DNA of 64,000 nt from Acidobacteriota bacterium. GTDB lineage: Bacteria > Acidobacteriota > Thermoanaerobaculia > Thermoanaerobaculales > Thermoanaerobaculaceae. Of this stretch, positions 33,516 to 42,031 are shown in pieces (positions within the stretch are counted from its first letter, which is position 1; each line of letters starts with the position of its first letter). The notes under the pieces are model-generated. The model saw nothing but the letters and a program-made list of their open reading frames with translations, was not told the origin of the DNA and did not search any database. A program made the position numbers and the translations under genes. The stretch lies in contig JACQZW010000044.1 in NCBI GenBank assembly GCA_016213675.1, positions 1-64,000 on the forward strand, in the 5' to 3' direction.

Positions 33516-34142
33516 GTGCGCTGGTTCCTGCCCAAGAGCGACGACTTTCTGAAACTCTTCGACGAAGCTTCCGCGAACATCGTCCTCGGCGTGACGATGT
33601 TCCGCGAGATGGTCGGCGACCCAGCCGAGCTGCCGAGCAAGGTCGAGCGACTCAAGGAGATCGAGCACGAGGGCGACCGACTCACCCACGTGACCCTTGG
33701 GAAGCTCAACTCGAGTTTCATCACGCCCTTCGACCGCGAGGACATCCATGCCTTGATTTCGAGGATGGACGACATCCTCGATTCCGTCGACGCCGCCAGC
33801 CAGCGTCTCGTGCTCTATCGAATCAAGGAAATTCCGCCGCGGCTGCTGGCGATCAGCGACCTCATCGTCACCTCGGCCGAGCTCGTGCGCAGGGCGGTCG
33901 CGTTCCTCCAGGACCGTCGCAAGCATGCCGAGGCGATGACGGCCTGCGTCGAGATCAACCGCATCGAGAACGAGGCCGACGCCCTGCACCGCGAAGCGCT
34001 CGCCGACCTGTTCGACAACTATGCCCACGATGCGATGCTGGTCATCAAGCTTAAGGAGATCTACAGCATGCTCGAGGAAGCGACGGACCGCTGCGAGGAC
34101 GTCGCGAACGTGGTCGAGAGCATCATCATCAAGGGTTCGTAG
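33516..34142 (+). CDS. DUF47 (PhoU-like) protein
   Basis: A 208-residue all-helical protein of the DUF47/PhoU-like family: FLKLFDEASANIV, LKEIEHEGDRLTH, and FITPFDREDIHALISRMDDILDSVDAAS are the family metal-site and helix blocks, and EINRIENEADALHREALADLF repeats the pattern. DUF47 proteins usually sit beside a PiT phosphate permease and modulate it, but no permease gene is next to this one in the window. It may regulate phosphate transport in trans. GTG 33516 has GGGAGG five bases upstream, partly buried in a hairpin. It converges with gcdH. Confidence 0.9.
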   Translation: MRWFLPKSDDFLKLFDEASANIVLGVTMFREMVGDPAELPSKVERLKEIEHEGDRLTHVTLGKLNSSFITPFDREDIHALISRMDDILDSVDAASQRLVLYRIKEIPPRLLAISDLIVTSAELVRRAVAFLQDRRKHAEAMTACVEINRIENEADALHREALADLFDNYAHDAMLVIKLKEIYSMLEEATDRCEDVANVVESIIIKGS

Positions 34143-34179
34143 GTTTCGACCGACCGTCCTCGGGGCTGGCTGTGAACGG

Positions 34180-35367
34180 TCAGCCGTCGTTCCGGGGTGG
34201 CATGAACGCCGGGATCCCCGTGAGGTGCTCGCCGAGGATCAGCGTGTGCATGTCGTGGGTGCCCTCGTAGGTGTAGACCGATTCGAGGTTCATCAGGTGG
34301 CGCATGATCGGGTACTCGTTGACCACCCCGTTGGCGCCCAGGGTCTCCCGCGCGAGCCTGGCGCACTCGCGCGCCACCCAGCACGAGTTGCGCTTGGCCT
34401 GGGAGACCTGGACGAACGTGGCCCGGCCCGCGTCCTTGAGTCGCCCGAGACGCCAGACCATGAGCTGGCCCTTGGTGATCTCGTTGGCCATCCACACCAG
34501 GCGCTCCTGGATGATCTGGTGGCTCGCGATCGGCGCATTGCCGAACTGGGTGCGGGTCTTCGCATAGTCCAGCGCGGCGTGGAACGTCGCCAGCGCCGAA
34601 CCGAGGGCGCCCCACGCGATGCCGAAGCGCGCCTGGGTGAGGCAGCCCAACGGGCACTTCAGGCCGGTCGCATGGGGCAGGCGGCTGGAGTCGGGCAGGC
34701 GGACGTCCGAGAAGGCGAGCTCGGAGGTCACCGAAGCGCGCAGGGAGTACTTGCCCTTGTGGTCGACCGTCTCGAAGCCGGGCGTGCCGCGCTCGACCAG
34801 GAAGCCGCGGACCACGCCGTCGTCGTCCCTCGCCCACGCCACGGCGACGTCGGCGATCGACCCGTTGGTGATCCACGCCTTCGACCCGTTGAGGACCCAG
34901 CCGTCGCGGTCACGCCGGGCACGACTGCGCATGCCTCCCGGGTTCGAGCCGAAGTCGGGCTCGGTGAGGCCGAAGCAGCCGATCGCCTTGCCGGCGGCAA
35001 GCATGGGGATCCAGCGGTCCTTCTGCTCCTGCGAGCCCCACGTCATGATCGGGTACATCACCAGCGCAGACTGGACCGACACGAACGAACGCAGTCCCGA
35101 GTCACCGCGCTCCAGCTCCTGCATGACCAGGCCGTACGCGACGTTCGAGAGTCCGGGGAGGCCGTACTCGGAGATCGTCGCACCGAACAGGTCGAGGGCG
35201 GCCATCTCGCCGACCAGCTCGCGAGGGAAGCGCCCGTCCCAGGCCCACGCCTCGATCTCGGGCAGGATTCGCTCGTCGACCCACGCCCGGACCGCGTCAC
35301 GGACGTGCCGTTCGTCGTCCTCGTAGAGCTCCTCGACCCCATAAAGGTCCAGCAGATCACGCGCCAT
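34180..35367 (-). CDS. gcdH: Glutaryl-CoA dehydrogenase
   Basis: A 395-residue acyl-CoA dehydrogenase with glutaryl-CoA-specific features. SGLRSFVSVQSALVMYPI holds the arginine that binds the substrate's distal carboxylate. FGLTEPDFGSNPGGM and AWITNGSIAD bind flavin. TYEGTHDMHTLILGEHLTG, with the catalytic glutamate, replaces the usual YEGTSE of other family members. The enzyme oxidises (and usually decarboxylates) glutaryl-CoA to crotonyl-CoA in lysine, tryptophan or aromatic degradation, passing electrons to ETF. ATG 35367 has GGAGG six bases upstream; the frame to 35430 is not needed. Other degradation genes are not adjacent. Confidence 0.93.
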   Translation of the reverse strand: MARDLLDLYGVEELYEDDERHVRDAVRAWVDERILPEIEAWAWDGRFPRELVGEMAALDLFGATISEYGLPGLSNVAYGLVMQELERGDSGLRSFVSVQSALVMYPIMTWGSQEQKDRWIPMLAAGKAIGCFGLTEPDFGSNPGGMRSRARRDRDGWVLNGSKAWITNGSIADVAVAWARDDDGVVRGFLVERGTPGFETVDHKGKYSLRASVTSELAFSDVRLPDSSRLPHATGLKCPLGCLTQARFGIAWGALGSALATFHAALDYAKTRTQFGNAPIASHQIIQERLVWMANEITKGQLMVWRLGRLKDAGRATFVQVSQAKRNSCWVARECARLARETLGANGVVNEYPIMRHLMNLESVYTYEGTHDMHTLILGEHLTGIPAFMPPRNDG

Positions 35368-35553
35368 GTCGGCCTCCACGCCCTCCAACGCCTCGGCCGG
35401 ACGGTAGCATTTCGCCTGCCCGGGTTCCATCTGGGGACACCGAGTCGCGTGGTGCTAGCATCGGGAGATTCGCGGGCCGTGGAACGCGAACGAGAGACGG
35501 GGATGAGGCCCACAAACAAACGCGCTGGCCGGGCCGGCGCCGAGACGATCTCG

Positions 35554-35644
<91 letters not shown>

Positions 35645-35729
35645 AGCCGGCGGAATATAGCCTTGCCGGTCGGAACTGTCAACGGGTGCGGGAATTTCGT
35701 CGCGCCCGGAAAGTGCTCGAGGCAACAGC

Positions 35730-37982
35730 GTGATCCATCGCCACCAGGTACTCGAAGCGCTACGCCGGGCCAAGGCGGGCGGCCTCACGTCGGCCCGGCT
35801 GCTGCGCGACCTCCAGGATCCCGGGACCGACCCGGCCAGGGTACGGGCCGTCGTCGACGAGGCGCTGGCCGAAGCGGAGGCCCGCGGGGAGGCCGTGCGG
35901 ACCGGCGGTGGGCGCTGGGTCGCCGTCGAGTTCACCGACTACTACTCCGGCGCCGTCAAGACGACGGCGAGGGGCTTCGGCATTCTCCGGGTCGACGATG
36001 ACGACGTGCCGGAGATCGTCATTCCGCCCGAGAAGCTCTCCTCGGCCCTGGACGGCGACCTCGTCCTCGCTCATCGCGGCAGGGTGCGGAGGAAGGGGCA
36101 GGTCGTCCCCGAGAAGTACGGCGAGGTCGTCAAGGTCCTCAAGCGCCGGCGGCCGACGCTGGTCGGGAAGTTCCTCTCCGGAGTGCGGGACCGCGTCGAG
36201 CCGTTCGCGAGCCGGCTGCGGGTCGAGGTGTTCCTCGACCCGATCGAAGGTGAGAAGCCCCGCGACGGGGAGTTCGTCGAGGTGGCGATCGGCGAGATCC
36301 CCGAGGTCGGACCGGTGCAAGGACGGCTGTTGCGGCGGCTCGGCGCGCCGGGCGAAAGCGGGGTCGACGAGGAGGTCGTCCTCGCCGAGCTGGCGATTCC
36401 GATCGAGTTCCCGCCGGAGGCGCTGCGGCAGGCCGATGAGCTCCCGGACGGTGTCCGCGACGAGGACCTGCCCGGGAGGCGGGATTACCGCGGCCAACCG
36501 GCCGTGACGATCGACGGTGAGACGGCCCGCGACTTCGACGACGCGGTCGTCGCCTTCCCTTCTTCCGACGACGCCATCGAGGTCTTCGTCCATATCGCGG
36601 ACGTCTCGCACTACGTCGTCCCAGGGTCGGCCCTCGACGGCGCGGCGCGCGAGCGGGGCACCAGCGTCTACCTGCCCGGGCGCTGCGTCCCGATGCTACC
36701 CGAGAAGCTCTCGAACCACCTGTGCTCGCTGCTGCCCGAACGCGACCGGTTGTGCTTCTCGGTGCGGTTCCTGGTGACCGCGTCCGGGGCCATCGAGGGG
36801 TATCGCGCGGAGCGGGGCGTGTTCCGTTCCCGGCGGCGCTGCACCTACACCGAGGTGTTCGACTGGACCGAGCACGCCACCTGGCCGGCGGACCTCCCCG
36901 CCGGGGTCCGCGCGTCGCTGGAGCTGCTCGACGAGGCCGCGTTGCGCCTCAACCGGCGGCGGCGCGACCGCGGCGCGATCGACTTCGACCTCCCGGAACC
37001 GGAGATCCTCCTCGATCCCGACGGCTTCATGACCGGGGTGCGGGCCGCGGAGCGCAACCGGGCCCACCGACTCATCGAGGAGCTCATGGTGGCGGCCAAC
37101 GAGTGCGTCGCCCGGATGCTCGTCTGGGGTCGCCAGCTCGGCATCTTCCGGGTCCACGAGCGCCCGTCGGCGGGCAAGCTCGCCGAGCTGCAGGCGGTGC
37201 TCGAGGAGTTCGACCTGACGCTGCGGGGCGACCTCGAGGAGCTGCCGCCCAGCGAGCTGCAGCGGGTGCTCGACGAGATCGTCGGCCGACCCGAGGAGCG
37301 GTTCCTGCAGACGCTGGTCCTCCGTGCCCTGGCACGCGCCGCGTACCTGCCCGAGTGCAAGGGACACTACGCACTCGCGACCGACTTCTACCTCCACTTC
37401 ACGTCGCCGATCCGCCGTTATCCCGACCTCGTGGTCCACCGCTTCCTCGGCGAGCTGCTCGCCGGCCGGACGCTCAAGGGGAGCGAGCGCGAGCTGGCCT
37501 CCGGCGAGCTCGCCGACCTGGCCGGCTCCTGCTCGTTCACCGAGCGTCGCGCGGAGGAAGCCGAACGCGAGGTGGCGAAGTGGAAGCGGGTCGACTACAT
37601 GCGGGCTCACCTCGGCGAAGAGTTCTCCGGCCACGTCACCGGGGTCGTGGCCTTCGGGCTGTTCCTCCAGCTCGACGAAGTGTTCGTCGAGGGCCTGGTC
37701 CACATCAGCGACATGCACGACGACTTCTACCGCTACGACGAGGTCGGCCACCGGCTGGTCGGTGAGCGGCGCGGCCGGGTCGTGCGCCTCGGCGACACGA
37801 TGCGGGTGCGGGTCAAGGGGATCGACGAGGAGAGGATCGAGGTCGAGCTGGAGCCGATCCTCGAGCCGCTGGAACCGCTGCCGCGGACACCCCGGTCGAA
37901 CCGCCAGCCCCGGTCGTCGCGCGACCGGCAACCCTTGCCTCGGCGTCCGCGGGGGCCGCGTCGGGGCGGCCGGCGCCGCTGA
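35730..37982 (+). CDS. rnr: Ribonuclease R
   Basis: A 750-residue RNase II/R-family exoribonuclease. An N-terminal winged-helix region (about 1-60) precedes two cold-shock domains (TARGFGILR and the following block). The catalytic RNB domain begins near residue 255 with TIDGETARDFDDAVVAF, holding the metal-binding aspartates, and continues with YLPGRCVPMLPEKLSNHLCSL. A C-terminal S1 domain (FSGHVTGVVAFGLFLQL, EGLVHISDM) and a basic Arg/Pro tail follow. The enzyme degrades structured RNA 3' to 5'. GTG 35730 lies about 85 bases after the end of tRNA-Leu. Nothing is missing. Confidence 0.95.
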   Translation: MIHRHQVLEALRRAKAGGLTSARLLRDLQDPGTDPARVRAVVDEALAEAEARGEAVRTGGGRWVAVEFTDYYSGAVKTTARGFGILRVDDDDVPEIVIPPEKLSSALDGDLVLAHRGRVRRKGQVVPEKYGEVVKVLKRRRPTLVGKFLSGVRDRVEPFASRLRVEVFLDPIEGEKPRDGEFVEVAIGEIPEVGPVQGRLLRRLGAPGESGVDEEVVLAELAIPIEFPPEALRQADELPDGVRDEDLPGRRDYRGQPAVTIDGETARDFDDAVVAFPSSDDAIEVFVHIADVSHYVVPGSALDGAARERGTSVYLPGRCVPMLPEKLSNHLCSLLPERDRLCFSVRFLVTASGAIEGYRAERGVFRSRRRCTYTEVFDWTEHATWPADLPAGVRASLELLDEAALRLNRRRRDRGAIDFDLPEPEILLDPDGFMTGVRAAERNRAHRLIEELMVAANECVARMLVWGRQLGIFRVHERPSAGKLAELQAVLEEFDLTLRGDLEELPPSELQRVLDEIVGRPEERFLQTLVLRALARAAYLPECKGHYALATDFYLHFTSPIRRYPDLVVHRFLGELLAGRTLKGSERELASGELADLAGSCSFTERRAEEAEREVAKWKRVDYMRAHLGEEFSGHVTGVVAFGLFLQLDEVFVEGLVHISDMHDDFYRYDEVGHRLVGERRGRVVRLGDTMRVRVKGIDEERIEVELEPILEPLEPLPRTPRSNRQPRSSRDRQPLPRRPRGPRRGGRRR

Positions 37983-37986
37983 GGGA

Positions 37987-38089
37987 GACCGGGGACAGGG
38001 AACAGCGCTCCCGCCCGCCCGGTCGAGCGTCGAGAATCGGTCGCCAGCGTCGAGGTCCCAAGGCCCAAGCCCCAGGCCTCAAGCCGGGT
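37987..38089. repeat. 7-base repeat tract with GGGGACAG...CCGCCCGCCC element
   Basis: Between the convergent rnr and GNAT genes. Units in register include GACCGGG, GACAGGG, GTCGAGC, GTCGAGA and later (after one phase shift) GTCCCAA, GGCCCAA, GCCCCAG, GCCTCAA. The left part contains GGGGACAG followed by CTCCCGCCCGCCC, also present at 41883-41910 and 59895-59920. Confidence 0.65.
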
Positions 38090-38104
38090 GGTCGGCAGGG
38101 GGCG

Positions 38105-39040
38105 TCAGGCCAGGGTCGGGGCGGCGAGCACGTAGCGCTCGAGGACCGCCCCCGGCTGGCGGGTCATCCACGTGCTGACGGCGATACAGGCGGCACCGGC
38201 ATCGAGGAGGTGCTCGAGCGCCGACTCGAACGTTGCCGGGACGAGCAGCGTGACCGGCGACGTTCCTTCGGCGGCGGCGAACTGGAGCGCCCAGCCGAGG
38301 CCCGCGAGGGCCGCTTCGGGTGTGGCGGCGGCCATCGGGCCGCACTGCCCGGGTCCGCCGTAGGCGTAGGCCGCGATGCGCTGGCCCTCGCGTACGGTGG
38401 CGAGGCGCAAGCCGCGGACGGCGAGCCAGTACTCGTGGTCCATCGGCCGCACGAAACCGCGCGCCAGCCGGTCGAGCCGCTCGAGGTCCGCCGACCCGGC
38501 ACGCCGTTGCAGCCCCTCCTCGGTGAGCTCGCGCCCGGGATGGAGCTTCGCCAGCTCCTGCCCGGCGAGGCGGGCCTGCTCGCCCGTAAGAGAAAGGCGG
38601 TAGATCGGGAAGCGCGGGCGGAACCCGAAGCGCAGGAAAGCCGCGTGGTCGGCGGCGCCGCCGAGCAGGTGGGCCGAGGTCTCCGAGACCCCGGCCCGCT
38701 CGCCGAACGCCAGCATGCGCCTGAGCAGCACGTCGAGGACCTTGGGTTCCTCGACCTCGGGGTCGATCCACGGCTGCGAGATGATCAGGTGGCGGGAGCG
38801 GACGTAGGCGGCGCCGAAGCCCATTACCTCGTCACCGAGGCTGACCGTGAGGAATCCGTCGCCGTCGTGGTGGGCGAGGTGGCGGAGGTCGTGGGCGATG
38901 TCGCTCAGGACGCGCTGGCGGCCGGGGACCGGGGTGGTGTCCTGCCAGCCGGGAAGGGCGGTGCGGAGCTGCTCCGCCATGTCCACCAACGGATCGAGCC
39001 CGACCCGGGATGCCGGCTGAATCTTCACCTTCCCCGCCAT
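38105..39040 (-). CDS. GNAT-type acetyltransferase, tandem domains
   Basis: A 311-residue protein that looks like two GNAT folds. The N-terminal copy contains DGFLTVSLGDEVMGFGAAYVRSRHLIISQPWIDPE followed by LLRRMLAFGERAGVSETSAHLLGG, the usual strand-helix pattern around the acetyl-CoA site. The C-terminal copy contains LATVREGQRIAAYAYGGPGQCGPMAA. The substrate is unknown. No signal or membrane segment is present. GGAGG lies seven bases before the ATG. It converges on rnr across a repeat tract and is divergent from the Fe-S oxidoreductase gene. Confidence 0.72.
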   Translation of the reverse strand: MAGKVKIQPASRVGLDPLVDMAEQLRTALPGWQDTTPVPGRQRVLSDIAHDLRHLAHHDGDGFLTVSLGDEVMGFGAAYVRSRHLIISQPWIDPEVEEPKVLDVLLRRMLAFGERAGVSETSAHLLGGAADHAAFLRFGFRPRFPIYRLSLTGEQARLAGQELAKLHPGRELTEEGLQRRAGSADLERLDRLARGFVRPMDHEYWLAVRGLRLATVREGQRIAAYAYGGPGQCGPMAAATPEAALAGLGWALQFAAAEGTSPVTLLVPATFESALEHLLDAGAACIAVSTWMTRQPGAVLERYVLAAPTLA

Positions 39041-39141
39041 GTCAAGACCTCCGCGGCCGTGGCTCTCCCCCGGACAACGCGGGCGCCGCGGCCCGGACCG
39101 TGAGCCGGTCCGTGGCGCATTCTACCAGCCGGCCCGATCAC

Positions 39142-39180
39142 TGAACGATGGTTCACTTTGTCGGCGTCCTGTGGGAGAAT
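39142..39180 (+). promoter_or_regulatory. Promoter and inverted-repeat operator before the Fe-S oxidoreductase gene
   Basis: TGAAC, GATG, GTTCA (39142-39155) is a perfect 5-base inverted repeat extended to seven bases with one mismatch. It overlaps the -35 of a candidate promoter TTCACT (39152-39157), 17-base spacer, GAGAAT (39175-39180). The arrangement resembles TetR-family operators. About 130 further bases before the start codon show no other signal. Confidence 0.5.
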
Positions 39181-39308
39181 CCGGCAGGGGCTCCACGAAC
39201 GACCAGGCGCGCGGCTCCTCGGAGCGCGTCGACTTAAGCGGCCGGGTGGGGCGCCACGGGTGAGGCTCTGCAGCGCCGCGGCGCGCCCACCCGAGAGAGG
39301 GAGGGGAC

Positions 39309-41333
39309 GTGATGAGCCACCATGCCACGTCGGGGTCTTTCCTGTTCGCATCCGGAACGCTGTGGTTCGTGCTCCTCACCATCGTCGCGGTCGGGGCGCT
39401 GGTGTGGTCGTTGAGCCGCAAGTACCAACTCCTCGAGGCAGGGAAGGGCGGGGTGGAGCTCGGCCGCTGGTGGGAGCGGATCCGCGGCCTGCTCGTCTTC
39501 GCGATCGGCCAGAAGCGGATGTTCAAGGAGCCGGTTGCAGGCCTCATGCACGCCCTCATCTTCTGGGGCTTCTGCGTGTTCACCGTGCGCTCGCTCTCGA
39601 TGGTCCTGGAGGGGTTCACCAAGGGCTGGGAGCTGCCGCTGCTGCACACGCCTCTCGGGTTGGCGTACCTGCTGACCAAGGACCTGTTCGTCGTGCTCGT
39701 GCTCGCCGGCATCGCGATCGCGGCGTGGCGGCGGCTGGTCAGCCGGCCGGCGCGCCTCGAGTACAGCTTCGACGCGTGGATCATCCTGGGCCTGATCTCG
39801 GCGTTGATGGTCACCGACGTCCTGGCCGACGGCGCCCGCATCGCCGGCGGCGCTCCGGGGCCATGGGCTTGGACGCCGGTGTCGCGGCTCGTCGGCGGCG
39901 TCCTGGCGGGGAGCGCCGAGACTGCCCTGGCCGGGATCTATGGCTGGGCCTGGTGGATCCACCTGTTCTCGCTCTACGTGTTCGCCAACTACCTGCCGTA
40001 CTCCAAGCACTTCCACGTCTACACCTCGTTGCCCAACGTGCTGCTCCGACCGCTCGACGCGCCCGGGCGGCTCACGAAGATGGACCTCGAGAACATCGAG
40101 GACGGCGCCACGTTCGGTGTCGCGAAGGTGACCGACTACTCCTGGAAGCAGCTCCTCGACCTCTACACCTGCACCGAGTGCGGTCGCTGCACGGTGGTGT
40201 GCCCGACGACGATCACCAAGAAGCCACTCATCCCGCGTGACTTCACGATCCACCTGCGGGACCACCTCAACGCCTCCGAGAAGGAGATCATCGGCTCCCC
40301 GGGCGAGAAGCTCGGCACGCCGTCCCGTGAGATCCAGGGCGACGTCATCGACACCGACGTGATCTGGGCCTGCACCACCTGCCGCTGGTGCGAGGAGGCG
40401 TGCCCGCTGTTCATCTCCTACGTGGACAAGATCGTCGAGCTGCGCCGCCACCTGGTGCTCGAGAAGGCCACCTTCCCGGAGGAGGCCGAGCCGGCGTTCC
40501 GCGGCATGGAGGTGAACGGCAACCCGTGGCAGCTCGCCGCCGAGACGCGCGCCGACTGGGCCAAGGGCCTCGACGTGCCGCTCGTCTCCGACGGCGGCGA
40601 GTTCGACGTCCTGTTCTGGGTCGGCTGTGCAGGGTCCTACGACGATGCCGGGAAACGCACCTCGCAGGCGCTGGCGAGGCTGATGCAGGCCGGCGGCGTG
40701 AAGTTCGCCATCCTCGGGCCGGAGGAGGTTTGCACCGGGGACGCGGCGCGCCGCCTGGGCAACGAGTACCTGTTCCAGACCCTCGCCGCGACCAACGTCG
40801 AGAACCTCAACCGGTACAAGGTCAAGAAGATCGTGACCAATTGCCCGCACTGCCTCAACACCCTCAAGCACGAGTACCCCGACTTCGGCGGAACGTACGA
40901 GGTGCTGCACGGCACCCAGCTCGTCGCCGAGCTGGTCGCTCAGCGCAAGCTGTCGCTGACCGCGGAGGTCCGCCGCGAGCTGACCTTCCACGACCCGTGC
41001 TACCTCGGGCGTACCAACGGGGAGTTCGAGGCGCCGAGGTCGGTGTTGGCCGCCGTGCCGGGGCTGACCGTCAAGGAGGCGCCGCTGTCGCGCGAGAAGG
41101 CGATGTGCTGCGGCGCGGGCGGCGGCCGGATGTGGCTCGAGGAGAAGCTGGGCGACCGCATCAACCAGACGAGGGTGAAGCAGCTTCGGGACTCGGGGAC
41201 CGGTGATGTCGCGGTGGCCTGCCCGTTCTGCGCGGTCATGGTGGGGAACGGCCAGCAGGAGCTCGGCTTCGAGGATGCCAAGACGTTCGACGTCCTCGAG
41301 CTCGCGGCTCAGGCCCTTCCGAAGCAGGCCTAG
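39309..41333 (+). CDS. Membrane Fe-S oxidoreductase, ETF:menaquinone oxidoreductase-like (HdrDE-like)
   Basis: A 674-residue protein with three parts. Residues about 1-225 are five or six membrane helices resembling the cytochrome-b-type HdrE/NarI subunit. Two 4Fe-4S motifs follow (CTECGRCTVVCP and CTTCRWCEEACP). Then come two CCG domains (ending in HDPCYLGR...AMCCGAGGGRMW) that bind a noncubane cluster. Proteins of this architecture link reduced ETF to menaquinone in fatty-acid oxidisers, and the window holds two acyl-CoA dehydrogenases, so this role is likely; a heterodisulfide-type role is the alternative. GAGGGAGGGG precedes GTG 39309; ATG 39312 is equally possible. Confidence 0.82.
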   Translation: MMSHHATSGSFLFASGTLWFVLLTIVAVGALVWSLSRKYQLLEAGKGGVELGRWWERIRGLLVFAIGQKRMFKEPVAGLMHALIFWGFCVFTVRSLSMVLEGFTKGWELPLLHTPLGLAYLLTKDLFVVLVLAGIAIAAWRRLVSRPARLEYSFDAWIILGLISALMVTDVLADGARIAGGAPGPWAWTPVSRLVGGVLAGSAETALAGIYGWAWWIHLFSLYVFANYLPYSKHFHVYTSLPNVLLRPLDAPGRLTKMDLENIEDGATFGVAKVTDYSWKQLLDLYTCTECGRCTVVCPTTITKKPLIPRDFTIHLRDHLNASEKEIIGSPGEKLGTPSREIQGDVIDTDVIWACTTCRWCEEACPLFISYVDKIVELRRHLVLEKATFPEEAEPAFRGMEVNGNPWQLAAETRADWAKGLDVPLVSDGGEFDVLFWVGCAGSYDDAGKRTSQALARLMQAGGVKFAILGPEEVCTGDAARRLGNEYLFQTLAATNVENLNRYKVKKIVTNCPHCLNTLKHEYPDFGGTYEVLHGTQLVAELVAQRKLSLTAEVRRELTFHDPCYLGRTNGEFEAPRSVLAAVPGLTVKEAPLSREKAMCCGAGGGRMWLEEKLGDRINQTRVKQLRDSGTGDVAVACPFCAVMVGNGQQELGFEDAKTFDVLELAAQALPKQA

Positions 41334-41464
41334 GGACAGCTTACCGCTCACCGGCGACTGCGCCTCCACTCACCGGTGGCGACTCGGGTGGGCGGGAGTG
41401 AACCGTCAACTGTCGGCCATGAGCTTGTCCCAGGGGCTTGTCAGGGCCCGCGGCGCGGCGCAGG

Positions 41465-41875
41465 ATGTCGCCAGCCATGCCAGCCGCAACCAAACGAGGG
41501 TCCGCCGGGAGCCGCCGGCAGACGCGGGCGCGATGGGGCGAGGCGCTCGCCGCGCTGTGCCTGCGGCTCAAGGGCTACCGGATCGAGGCGCGGAACTGGC
41601 GGTGCAGTCTCGGCGAGCTCGACCTGGTGTGCTCCGACGGCGAGACGTTGGTCTTCGTCGAGGTGAAGACCCGTGGCTCGCGCAAGGCGGGGCGGCCCGA
41701 AGATGCGGTCGGCCGGCGCAAGCAGGCGCAGTTGGTCCGGCTCGCCGAGGCGTACCTGTCGAAGCAAGGCATCGAAGCGAGACCGTGCCGCTTCGACGTG
41801 GTCGCGGTGGAGCAGGGCGGCCTGGTCCCGGCCGTGCGACACCTCAAGGGCGCGTTTCGCGCCGACGGTCTCTGA
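41465..41875 (+). CDS. YraN family (UPF0102) nuclease-fold protein
   Basis: A protein of about 133-137 residues (ATG 41465 or 41477). RARWGEALAALCLRLKGYRIEARNWRCSLGELDLVCSDGETLVFVEVKTR contains the family's restriction-endonuclease-like core: the glutamate/aspartate pair in GELDLV and the E-x-K of VFVEVKTR. Family members are small predicted nucleases; a precise role is not settled. The gene stands alone on the plus strand between the Fe-S oxidoreductase and a repeat tract. No ribosome-binding site is obvious. Confidence 0.85.
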   Translation: MSPAMPAATKRGSAGSRRQTRARWGEALAALCLRLKGYRIEARNWRCSLGELDLVCSDGETLVFVEVKTRGSRKAGRPEDAVGRRKQAQLVRLAEAYLSKQGIEARPCRFDVVAVEQGGLVPAVRHLKGAFRADGL

Positions 41876-41882
41876 GAAGAAG

Positions 41883-41938
41883 GGGGACAGGCCACCGCCC
41901 GCCCGGCCCAGGGTCGAGGGTCGAGCTACGAACCCGGA
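41883..41938. repeat. 7-base repeat tract with GGGGACAG element, eight units
   Basis: Units in register: GGGGACA, GGCCACC, GCCCGCC, CGGCCCA, GGGTCGA, GGGTCGA, GCTACGA, ACCCGGA. It shares GGGGACAG, the CCGCCCGCCC block and GTCGAG words with the tract at 37987-38089. It lies just after the yraN stop. Confidence 0.6.
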
Positions 41939-42031
41939 TCGTGGCGGAAGGGTCGTGAGGCCCGGCCGTGCCCGCATCCCGGGGTGTCGGCTCGGTGTGG
42001 CGAACCGACCCCGGCTCGCTGAGTCTGCAGG

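Noticed and set aside
34143..34179. GGCTG...CAGCC hairpin between DUF47 and gcdH
   Set aside because: Only a 5-bp stem with an 8-base loop; not distinguishable from chance.
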